A program made the position numbers and the translations under genes. DNA of 17,942 nt. It comes from Clostridia bacterium. GTDB lineage: Bacteria; Bacillota; Clostridia; TANB77; CAG-508. Location of the stretch: NCBI GenBank assembly GCA_900768805.1, contig CAAGEF010000273.1, positions 1 to 17,942 on the forward strand. The letters run 5' to 3'. Under the pieces are notes generated by a model. It made no database searches. It was not told the DNA's origin and saw only the letters and a program-made list of their open reading frames with translations. Positions 12,801 to 15,093 of the stretch are shown piece after piece (position 1 is the stretch's first letter; every line of letters starts with the position of its first letter).

Positions 12801-13595
12801 GTTTCTACCACTACCAGTACCTCCACCACCAGTGGCTCTTCCTTCACCAGCATGACCTTGAATTCCGTTTAAAATATATCCACCACCTGCTGATGTATAT
12901 TGTGATTCTCCTCCTGCACCACCAACTGCTGGAACATATTCGTAACTACTATCTGGATTTTTCCATAAGTAAACATTTTCTCCTGCACAATTATTTGTTC
13001 CTCTTGCAGTCATTGATATTGCACCATTATTTGTTACTGTTCCCATAACACATAAATACATACCTTTTTTGTATGTTAAATTATCTACAGTATTTGCTGT
13101 TATTGTAACTCCTTCATCAATTGTTAGGTTACCCCAATATTTAACAACTAACATTTTATAATCTGTTGAAGCATCTCCTAAACTAACCATACTAGATACA
13201 GTTAAGTCACCATTTGTTGTTTCAATTCCATCTGAAACTGTATAATGAACATCGTTATAGTAATTGATTAACTCAACAGGATATTCTATAGTTTCACTTC
13301 CATCTTCATTTTTTCCAGTTACTCTAAATATATAATCTCCATCTGGTAAATTAGAATCTCTTACTCCTTGAACAATACTTTCACATACAACTTTACCATC
13401 ACTTGTAATAGATACAGTTGTAGTTCCAGTAGAATCTATACTTTTGGCATTATCTGCCTTCAAAAAAATATTTTTAGGCATAGAAAAATCAGCTAACTTT
13501 AAAAAAGCAAGCATAGAAACAAAAATAGTTATGCTAATAATTGTAATTATCAAATGTTTTTTTAGTTTACTTTTTAATTTTAAACTTAGCTTCAT
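1..13595 (-). CDS. Giant secreted Big2/RCC1-propeller surface protein (C-terminus beyond left edge)
   Basis: The frame is open from an ATG at 13595-13593 to the left edge, giving 4,531 complete codons. I read it by eye and found no stop or frameshift. AGGAG lies 6 nt before the ATG. Residues 1-13 are Lys-rich and residues 14-33 are hydrophobic, a signal peptide or signal anchor. Residues about 50-215 look beta-rich with short solenoid-like repeats, and 220-436 are glycine-rich. From about 438 the protein is nine tandem modules, each a Big2-type Ig domain (signature: SSN-VA-V---G-VTG---G-TTI) followed by RCC1-type repeats (signature: DGTVW-WG-N--GQLG-G). RCC1 repeats form seven-bladed propellers that usually bind proteins or other ligands. 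Big2 domains are common in bacterial adhesins. A role as an extracellular adhesin or binding scaffold is inference. The wall or membrane anchor would be at the unseen C-terminus. A terminator upstream separates it from the 13939-14313 gene. Confidence 0.93.
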   Translation of the reverse strand, partial: MKLSLKLKSKLKKHLIITIISITIFVSMLAFLKLADFSMPKNIFLKADNAKSIDSTGTTTVSITSDGKVVCESIVQGVRDSNLPDGDYIFRVTGKNEDGSETIEYPVELINYYNDVHYTVSDGIETTNGDLTVSSMVSLGDASTDYKMLVVKYWGNLTIDEGVTITANTVDNLTYKKGMYLCVMGTVTNNGAISMTARGTNNCAGENVYLWKNPDSSYEYVPAVGGAGGESQYTSAGGGYILNGIQGHAGEGRATGGGGTGSGRNWTKAITISAGGAGTSYSGGSGSGASNSDGSGGWHVASGPGSSIGGAGGNGVVGSSNGSGYGQISLGGTGNPSGGYGAYREAAVDYTGRWGTGGLLVLYADKIYNNGEITANGVSSSVCGISNTNGRVDPGGSSGGGSVNIFADTVKNNNIITALGGAATVLYSTAGAGGNGNVTINQNIKLSANQENIAIGQNYDFDVLYENSGKLFDDQSGFLWYSSNPEVAKVNSNGTVTGLSVGTTTIYATNKDTSTMALAIVNVHNSGAIATPQVETGENFTVILKENGTVWTTGRNHLGQLGDGTLTNSLLPVQVKISENEYLTNVIKISVNEEYSATALRADGTVWTWGQNNNGCLGNGNTSVSYSAYAIQVVGPDTDGDGTPNGYLNNIVDIDSGFVETGAVTATGEVYMWGRRSNQIMGNGVYYTDYTSVPQKANIENVVKISVQEQALALTSSGDVYGWGGSGIGTSYITGSSYYSYIPTKTFEEAIDIVALQRDAMVLKVDKTLWAVGYNSYGELCLGDTTARNVWTQITNLPSSVKNGTAKIKYISGGMYSLQIQLTDGTVWSSGCNIAGTLGNGTTISSSEFVQMRDETDVVTDALLIGNETSWVGNGEYSYNKAIIKTDGTIWITGFNNYTQMGNENTINTTILTKMGTSLAKLNVRQKYMKINETFSLEMIDGTPFSVFESKPEEYKYSWKSYNNDVATVDENGIVTGKSVGYTTIIGKNITNGVEARAIIYVTNVGSKVITVPQTMSTVKGSVYVLKENGEVWGSGINTNGELAQGDTTNYVDTVRIKTSETTYLENIIQIAVGEYNAYALDKNGELWSWGHNGYGQLGLGDTASRLYATKVTAIPGFDTMPKIIQISAGSYHIQILLENGDVYTAGWNNYGQLGNENYNPSYNLVPTLRVNNVVSISAGHWNNLYLAQSGRILSCGYDVNGELGRATNSNSNYVSYVKNSDNTGYLTGIVQIASNHNPMALTSDGEAYVWGYNGNGSFGNGATANSNLPVKIDTSNLDITKIKYIATANSATILQDISGKLYSAGYNYWGRMAVSETPTETNTAFLPMLNEDAKPFDKALITWNSPSHLTFSVISKAGNVYIAGDNDNGQYGIGYTGNHTFLLDRYGHNNLVLSDRQLYLKANNTQKITVSNKTKIFNTFENTTVNIAWSSSDEAVAKVSQDGTITGISLGNCTIIAKDKISGEEARVMVHVYNNKTGAITVPMVANSHSNNGGTAVVVLKEDGTVWGTGYNGYGELAQGDTAMKTTYKQLKVKDEETGKITNLNNVVKLQMGGHYGIALTKSGEVYTWGLNSNGQLGLGDTTNRLYATKVTSIEGYETMPKVEDISAGWINSVLMLEDGTVYSAGAGSYGGNGNGTTNQYTTFVKVNLIDNAVEVCSDEQPKGAIDADGTIWMWGLNGWGRAGTNVYSSNEVNSYYTSPVHTRNKKNSGLLKHVIQLRVQTQASALLEDHTAVAWGYNYDGTLGNGTTGNYNYSGLPIDLVIYDEKTESYVQAQNIKQIGTEHCAIIIELQNGEVYASGYNLNSSLSIGTAGRISRLTKVINADGSSLTDALFLPYGYSYHNLSIIRDDGTVWTAGTNNFGEYGNGTTITTTGNYLTKAGTSNTLNVRQKYIQIDEKFQLEISGTDFNVFIQDEKSYDKYEYISYNTEVAEVSNTGLVTGKSVGYTTIIVKDKETGVEARAVIYVTNKGDDVITIPSMIEVHNSTVVVLKENGEVWASGVNTNGELGQGNTTHSAEPVRIKIDEETYLENIIQITSGEASVYALDKDGNVWSWGWNGYGQLGLGDTANRLYATKVTSVIGYENMPKVIQISSGHEHCEILLEDGQVFVAGRNNYGQLGNENYGQANNFVKVLRTENIVLMSSGHWNNIYLTGSGRALTVGYSGNGELGQGHNSNTNTTGYVKTEDGTGYLENIVDVSANHTVSALTADGQYYVWGYNGEGGFGNGTTTSRNLPLNITSILEQLDGFTGVKYISNPNNSTVVLDKSGRIFATGTNHYGRYSTTTSPVVANTQFKPMLDENQNIITNALLIGRQGGYRIYGYVSKTGAVYVSGFNEYGQFGHGVGQTQNSVLLEIYGHNNIEFTDRQLYIKANTSKKLTLTDETQVFNTFVAGKIELEYISSDENIAKVSQNGTITGISLGNCTIIAKDKTSGEESRVLVHVYNDKEGTITVPKSSGTLTGATGVLKEDGTLWLAGINSHGELAQGDVANRNEYSQVMLEDGTYLTDVVDFALGWGHGIALTKEGEIYTWGYNNLGQLGLGDTTNRLYATKVTSIAGYEIMPKVVDIAAGYDGTEIVLENGDVYSTGRGDYGRNGNGTTTTYYTFQKVLYIDNAVKISGYEWQEGVLDADGTVWMWGLNGRGRAGAGAYDTNEGRSYYTAPVHTRSKEINTNLKHVIDFETQTSSIALLENHKAVIWGYGYEGQIGNGATNTGSAYPIDVVIYNSEQDAYLPAEDIRAVAVNHCQANIIMNNGEIFTTGYNGYGTISVGNTANHARFSNMLNQDQTKVTDALVLSVGYAQHNDTLIREDGTVWNSGVNTYGGYGNRTNDTTPGNYFTEAGVSTVKLNARNELLKIGDSLDIDVLEGSNFNVFIPEKLEQSDWIWESSNPDVATVNENGIVTGKVVGTTTISAYNKASGIKGRAIINVYRNIEGAITVPQVAQMDTETIILKEDGTVWATGYNGNGELGDGTKVNSTKPVQVKIDENTYLENVIKISAGRQWTMALTKDGKVYVWGYNDYGHLAQGASVGTASMVYAKQMKIDDTNFISDVVDIAAGDAHGLVLTKDGSVYVSGHNYWYQNLSTGREDKIYYLKNTGLSNVIKVTAGYSDCGMLRATGEAVAWGHNQYGAVLTNGNPGLDRILSKDAIDIKLAGYSSYVLNEDGRIWSTGYNNVGQLGIGDNTNRNVLTETILPETQDGNKVKVKYISSNGSNLMVQDDQGKVYVTGYNGYGQLCTGDTANKNTLISLLNSDGTEVTDSLVLSSLGNNSFYNTVGRNIALIRENGTVWISGDNTWGQFGVGDTIAKKYLVQVGGSDVELSEKNTYIKIGENLDIDVLNAGSFNVFIIPEEEQGVFEWSSSNEDVATVNSEGIVTGKTVGYTTITVKNNKLGITGRAIIYVYRDKAGVVTMPYVEEDDSFTIVLKEDGTVWATGANNVGQLGDGTTRNRNMPVQVKLDEDTYLTNVKKISVGSEYTMALTWDGYVYAWGQNLYGRLAQGNTENQIYAQKMKIDESTYIEDVIDISAGDYHAMALTKSGSVYVVGHNYWYQNLSTGRENTITYFKDTGITNAIMISGGYSDCAAMLSNGETIGWAHNNYGGIETNGNPGLKYTLAVDATWIKLGGYSTYILRENGTLWSTGWNGVGQLALGDATNRNKLTEIELPTDEEGNKIDIKYISANGANLMIQTRNGEVYMSGYNGYGQLCTGDTANKTVLTQILNSDGSKVKDALIIGGLGQNYNYYSAPRDIALLKQDGTIWLAGDNTWGQIGNSTNVSTKYLTKLGVNEVILNARNEYIKIDEKLDIDVLTASCFNVFVQEIPTQSDWTWSSSNEDVAIVNNEGIVTGKTVGYTTITGYNSKLGLKARVIINVYGNKKGAITNPQVESGEGFTVILKEDGTVWATGLNSCGQLGQGDTTNRNTPVQVKTGENTYLEDVLKIQAFNTNNASNGYAMALTKSGEVYMWGANVYGQLGQGDTANLLYATKVKGVAGEGYLENVKDIRTSAFMGFAICDNGDVYAWGTHQYILDATSYYPTKLNGFYNAVRLEAGYDMIGAILQNGETIVFGENLHGENGSGSTANPTGITYLFNDITELSLRGYSGYVLKEDGTVWATGLNNFGQLGQGNTTKINTYNQVKFENGDAVIAKTIKASNRNLQIFGTDGKVYVTGYNGYGQLSDGTTNNATYPIVMKNEDGTEVNDALLLVESNCHWSANSRNMGIVRQDGTVWISGDNTYGQIGNGTNNSTKSLAHLGINEISLNAKNEYIKIGDTLDIDVENVLGFNVFIQEEQTESDWKWKSSNEDVATVENDGVVTGKAVGYTTITGYNENTGLKAKAIINVYRNKTEAITVPQVEGGEGFTVVLKEDGTVWASGLNGCGQLGQGDTTNRNFPVQVKIDENTYLKNVLKVNAVNTNAVGNGYAMALTKSGEIYAWGSNVYGQLGQGNTTNLLYATKVKGVDGEGYLSNIIDIALGCDTAFAIDNNGNLYGWGTPSTLNALLGVGTTYNPIIMAQVRNAIKIEATYNTVGGILQNGET
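857..2258 (-). repeat. Module 8 of the giant protein: Big2 domain plus seven RCC1 repeats (type E)
   Basis: Residues about 3780-4246. It is closely related to module 9: both contain NGYAMALTKSGE and LLYATKVKGV. A 30-bp stretch at 1732-1761 recurs exactly at 328-357. Blade 3 is short (VYAWGTHQYI), without the usual turn. The Ig domain is at about 1987-2258. Confidence 0.85.
2259..3657 (-). repeat. Module 7 of the giant protein: Big2 domain plus seven RCC1 repeats (type D)
   Basis: Residues about 3313-3779. It is the sister of module 6, with the same unusual blade 3 (VYVVGHNYWYQNLSTG) and a shared NGNPGL segment after blade 4. The Ig domain spans about 3394-3657. Later blades include LWSTGWNGVGQLALG and VYMSGYNGYGQLCTG. 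Confidence 0.85.
3658..5078 (-). repeat. Module 6 of the giant protein: Big2 domain plus seven RCC1 repeats (type D)
   Basis: Residues about 2840-3312. Blade 3 departs from the RCC1 consensus and reads VYVSGHNYWYQNLSTG. Module 7 shares this, and the underlying DNA contains a 26-bp exact match (4351-4376 against 2944-2969). The remaining blades are regular, for example VYVWGYNDYGHLAQG and IWSTGYNNVGQLGIG. Confidence 0.85.
5079..6530 (-). repeat. Module 5 of the giant protein: Big2 domain plus seven RCC1 repeats (type C)
   Basis: Residues about 2356-2839. It is the sister of module 3, sharing the GNCTIIAKDK-type Ig domain, the blade VWMWGLNGRGRAGAG and the APVHTRSK insertion. The order B-C-B-C over modules 2-5 indicates that a two-module block of about 2.9 kb was duplicated in tandem. 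Confidence 0.85.
6531..7955 (-). repeat. Module 4 of the giant protein: Big2 domain plus seven RCC1 repeats (type B)
   Basis: Residues about 1881-2355. It is the sister of module 2: both have an Ig domain opening with LNVRQKY and a propeller carrying SSGHWNN or SAGHWNN. Blade signatures include VWSWGWNGYGQLGLG and VFVAGRNNYGQLGNE. The last blade is VYVSGFNEYGQFGHG. Confidence 0.85.
7956..9432 (-). repeat. Module 3 of the giant protein: Big2 domain plus seven RCC1 repeats (type C)
   Basis: Residues about 1388-1880. The Ig domain (about 9166-9432) is of a different subtype, with NGTITGISLGNCTIIAKDK-like wording shared only with module 5. Blade 4 (IWMWGLNGWGRAGTN) is followed by a longer insertion containing SPVHTRNK, also found in module 5. 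At 1,477 bp this is the longest module. Confidence 0.85.
9433..10850 (-). repeat. Module 2 of the giant protein: Big2 domain plus seven RCC1 repeats (type B)
   Basis: Residues about 916-1387. The Ig domain is at about 10580-10850. The propeller includes LWSWGHNGYGQLGLG and the block SAGHWNNLYL between blades 3 and 4. Module 4 has the same block with small changes, so the two are sister copies. The period to the next module is 1,418 bp. Confidence 0.85.
10851..12282 (-). repeat. Module 1 of the giant protein: Big2 domain plus seven RCC1 repeats
   Basis: Residues about 438-915. The Ig domain occupies about 12023-12282 (SSNPEVAKVNSNGTVTG then VGTTTIYA). The seven blade signatures begin with VWTTGRNHLGQLGDG and end with IWITGFNNYTQMGN. 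Blades 3 and 4 are the most divergent and lack the GQLG turn. This module has no close partner among the other eight, so it may be the oldest or the least recently copied unit. Confidence 0.85.
12288..12938 (-). other. Glycine-rich segment of the giant protein (residues about 220-436)
   Basis: This part is dense in Gly, Ser and Asn, with runs such as GGGGTGSG, GGSGSGAS and GGSSGGGSVNIFAD. It alternates Gly clusters with short hydrophobic beta-like stretches (ILNGI, ITISAGG, GGLLVLYA, NGEITANG, GGNGNVTI). That pattern resembles glycine-rich or beta-helical domains at the N-termini of other large surface proteins. It sits between the signal region and the first Ig domain, so it would form the N-terminal tip. 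The family assignment is uncertain. Confidence 0.7.
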
Positions 13596-13601
13596 CTTCT
13601 A

Positions 13602-13606
13602 CTCCT
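13602..13606 (-). promoter_or_regulatory. Ribosome binding site of the giant gene
   Basis: AGGAG on the minus strand, 6 nt from the ATG at 13595. It supports this start, and the basic plus hydrophobic N-terminus encoded from it is a complete export signal. Confidence 0.85.
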
Positions 13607-13757
13607 TTCTCTAATTTTTAAATATATAAATAATATACTTATTTTATATTTTATTTTCTATATACCTATTTTTATATTACAATTTTTAAATTAATAATTT
13701 TTTACGGATTTATATTTTACAAATTAAAAAAACAATATATATCTTTTAGAACTTATT

Positions 13758-13786
13758 TTTATTACAAAAAAACACTTTATTAACAA
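13758..13786 (-). promoter_or_regulatory. Possible promoter of the giant gene
   Basis: TTGTTA (13781-13786) is followed by a 17-nt spacer and AATAAA (13758-13763). The -35 box is identical to that of the better promoter at 14345-14373, but the -10 box matches only 4 of 6 consensus bases. It would give a leader of about 155 nt. The region 13607-13875 is almost pure A/T, so other boxes could serve. I see no other feature there. Confidence 0.3.
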
Positions 13787-13875
13787 TACTACTTAGGGAA
13801 AATATAGTTAGATAAATAATAAATTTATATTATGCTATTTTAAAATATTAATTTTAATATGCAACAAAGAACAAA

Positions 13876-13906
13876 AAAATAAGCGAACTCAAAGTTCGCT
13901 TATTTT
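13876..13906 (-). terminator. Intrinsic terminator after the PepSY-like gene
   Basis: A perfect 14-bp stem (AAAATAAGCGAACT with AGTTCGCTTATTTT) closes a CAA loop. On the minus strand it is followed by a run of T. It lies about 30 nt past the stop of the 13939-14313 gene. The plus-strand flank is also T-rich, so it could stop transcription both ways. It makes the giant gene a separate transcription unit. Confidence 0.88.
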
Positions 13907-13938
13907 CATTTTCTCTTTTTTATTTACATTTACTAACT

Positions 13939-14313
13939 CTATTCCTTTACAGTAGCACTATTTATCATAGTTACTTTTCCACCTTTTATTTTGATTTCTA
14001 CTGTATTTTGAGGTGAAGATATATAATAATATTCTTCCTTATTTTTCAATATTTTTAAAACCTCTAACTTACTTTTATCAATATTCTTTTCACCTATTTT
14101 TTTAAATTGCTCTATAGCAAGTTTTACTGCTTCTTCTTCTGTAATTTCTTCTGTTTCAGCTATTTTTGTTGTAGCTACTTCAATACCACTCGGAGTATAT
14201 TGTTTTTCTGGTTTTAATAATATATAAGCACTTACTAAAATTAAAATAATACATATAAGTATTGCCAAATTATAAAAATTAAAAATTCTCTTTAGTTTTC
14301 TACTTATCTTCAT
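13939..14313 (-). CDS. Small membrane-anchored PepSY-like protein
   Basis: 124 residues. A basic start (MKISRKLKR) leads into one hydrophobic helix (about residues 14-34, LAILICIILILVSAYILL). The rest, about 90 residues, would lie outside the membrane. It contains ITEEEAVKLAIEQFKKIG, then a short hinge, LEVLKILKNKEEYYYIS and NTVEIKIKGGKVTMI. This helix-then-strands layout ending in an I-GKV motif resembles PepSY/YpeB-type domains, which are often linked to protease inhibition or envelope functions, but the match is by eye. The frame extends upstream to a TTG at 14346; I reject that start because it overlaps the -10 box, whereas the ATG at 14313 has GGAGG 9 nt upstream. It has its own promoter and terminator, so it is monocistronic. 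Confidence 0.8.
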   Translation of the reverse strand: MKISRKLKRIFNFYNLAILICIILILVSAYILLKPEKQYTPSGIEVATTKIAETEEITEEEAVKLAIEQFKKIGEKNIDKSKLEVLKILKNKEEYYYISSPQNTVEIKIKGGKVTMINSATVKE

Positions 14314-14322
14314 TTGTACAAA

Positions 14323-14327
14323 CCTCC
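14323..14327 (-). promoter_or_regulatory. Ribosome binding site that fixes the start of the PepSY-like gene
   Basis: GGAGG on the minus strand, 9 nt from the ATG at 14313. No comparable site precedes the alternative TTG at 14346, so the protein is 11 residues shorter than the longest reading. Confidence 0.85.
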
Positions 14328-14344
14328 ATTTTTTCTTTACTAAC

Positions 14345-14373
14345 AATATACTATATTACGCATTTTTTAACAA
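14345..14373 (-). promoter_or_regulatory. Sigma-A type promoter of the PepSY-like gene
   Basis: TTGTTA (14368-14373, 4/6 to consensus) and TATATT (14345-14350, 5/6) are separated by exactly 17 nt. Transcription would start near 14338, leaving a leader of about 25 nt that carries only the ribosome binding site. Confidence 0.75.
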
Positions 14374-14506
14374 TATATTTTTTAAATTTAATATAAAAAA
14401 TAATGATTTTATATTTACTTTTAACAACTAAAGAAAATTTAAATTATGTTAATTTTTTATTTAAGAGCACTTTTAAAATTTTTAAATCAAATTATTATAT
14501 TTTATA

Positions 14507-14775
14507 CACGACAAATAAGCCTAATTATTAGGCTTTAAAAAAATATATACATAACTTTTATACTGTAAACTTTTTATTATTACTATATAAAAATTATAAT
14601 TTTGCGCATGACTAATAAACCTAAAAATTAGGTTTCAAAAAATATACATAATTTTTATACTGTAAACTTTTTTTATTGCATGACTAATAAGCCTTTAAAA
14701 ATCACATTTTTTTAGGCTTTAATATCAATTTTTTTCATTTTTTCCATGACTAATAAACCTACAAAATTGAGGTTT
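14507..14775. repeat. Four copies of a short hairpin repeat with a conserved flank
   Basis: Stems lie at 14517-14535, 14617-14635, 14689-14719 and 14755-14775. Copies 1 and 3 use AAGCCT with AGGCTT; copies 2 and 4 use AAACCT with AGGTTT, so both arms changed together. The plus-strand left flank is CATGACTAATAA in copies 2-4 and CACGACAAATAA in copy 1. Copies 1 and 2 are exactly 100 bp apart and are each followed by a 31-bp near-identical segment (14545 and 14642, one mismatch); the later copies are spaced 72 and 66 bp. The stems lack a following T-run on the minus strand and mostly on the plus strand, so they are not typical terminators. Function unknown. Confidence 0.75.
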
Positions 14776-14827
14776 TTATTTTAGTTCTATTTTGAAATTT
14801 AATTTTTTTTATTTTATTTATTATATC

Positions 14828-14913
14828 TAAGGATTTACAAAATCTCTATCTCTGCTTCTCCGCGTGCATTGAGAAGTCAGAGAATAGCTATTTTGCATGC
14901 ACGCTAATCCTTA
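14828..14913 (+). ncRNA. Candidate structured RNA: pseudoknot enclosed by an outer stem
   Basis: TAAGGATT (14828-14835) pairs perfectly with AATCCTTA (14906-14913). Inside, CTCTGCTTCTC (14850-14860) pairs with GAGAAG-T-CAGAG (14871-14882) with one bulged T. The 10-nt loop of that stem contains GCGTGCAT (14862-14869), which is fully complementary to ATGCACGC (14897-14904), giving an H-type pseudoknot. Linkers are 1, 1 and 14 nt. With the long linker crossing the 11-bp stem, the plus strand is the sterically sensible one; the reverse would need 1 nt to cross the shallow groove of an 8-bp stem. The element is much richer in G+C than its surroundings. I do not recognise it as a known riboswitch or ribozyme, and it could instead be a DNA-level element such as a mobile-element end. 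No strong promoter is visible. Confidence 0.5.
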
Positions 14914-14946
14914 CATATTCTTTTTTGGTATACCTTTTATACTTTA

Positions 14947-14971
14947 GCTTATCACAGGCCTGTTGATAAGC
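14947..14971. other. Hairpin with a self-complementary loop
   Basis: GCTTATCA (14947-14954) pairs with TGATAAGC (14964-14971) around a 9-nt loop that contains the palindrome CAGGCCTG. The loop could extend the stem in DNA or mediate loop-loop pairing in RNA. It lies 33 bp from the pseudoknot candidate and may belong to the same transcript. No T-run follows on either strand. Confidence 0.5.
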
Positions 14972-14980
14972 CATCATATT

Positions 14981-15000
14981 ACGTTTTAAAACGTTTTTTT
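14981..15000 (+). terminator. Possible weak plus-strand terminator
   Basis: The palindrome ACGTTTTAAAACGT ends in a run of seven T on the plus strand. The stem is short and A/T-rich, so termination would be weak. If real, it would end a plus-strand transcript covering the structured region. On the minus strand it is not followed by T and would not terminate the surface protein gene. Confidence 0.3.
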
Positions 15001-15093
15001 ATTCTAATTATATAATTATACTATTTTTAATTTTTTTAAGCTTAAAATCGATTTATTTACTTAATTTTTATTCTATTATATTAAACTCTGCAT

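Larger units (their letters stand above)
14374..15093. other. Long non-coding interval with several structured elements
   Basis: No frame of convincing length, codon use or ribosome binding site occurs here on either strand. Positions 14374-14506 and 15002-15093 are simple A/T-rich DNA in which I see nothing specific. The part between holds the hairpin family, the pseudoknot candidate, a hairpin and a palindrome with a T-run, listed separately. No clear intrinsic terminator for the surface protein gene ending at 15094 is visible. Confidence 0.7.

Noticed and set aside
14300..14329. Nine-codon frame (MEVCTNEDK) overlapping the start of the PepSY-like gene
   Set aside because: It has no ribosome binding site of its own, and its ATG overlaps the GGAGG of the real gene.
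14517..14719. Hairpin copies as intrinsic terminators
   Set aside because: The stems are followed by A-rich or mixed sequence rather than a T-run on both strands; only copy 4 on the plus strand comes near.
14507..14775. CRISPR array
   Set aside because: The repeats are short and imperfect, their spacing is uneven (100, 72, 66 bp), two spacers share sequence, and no cas gene is present.
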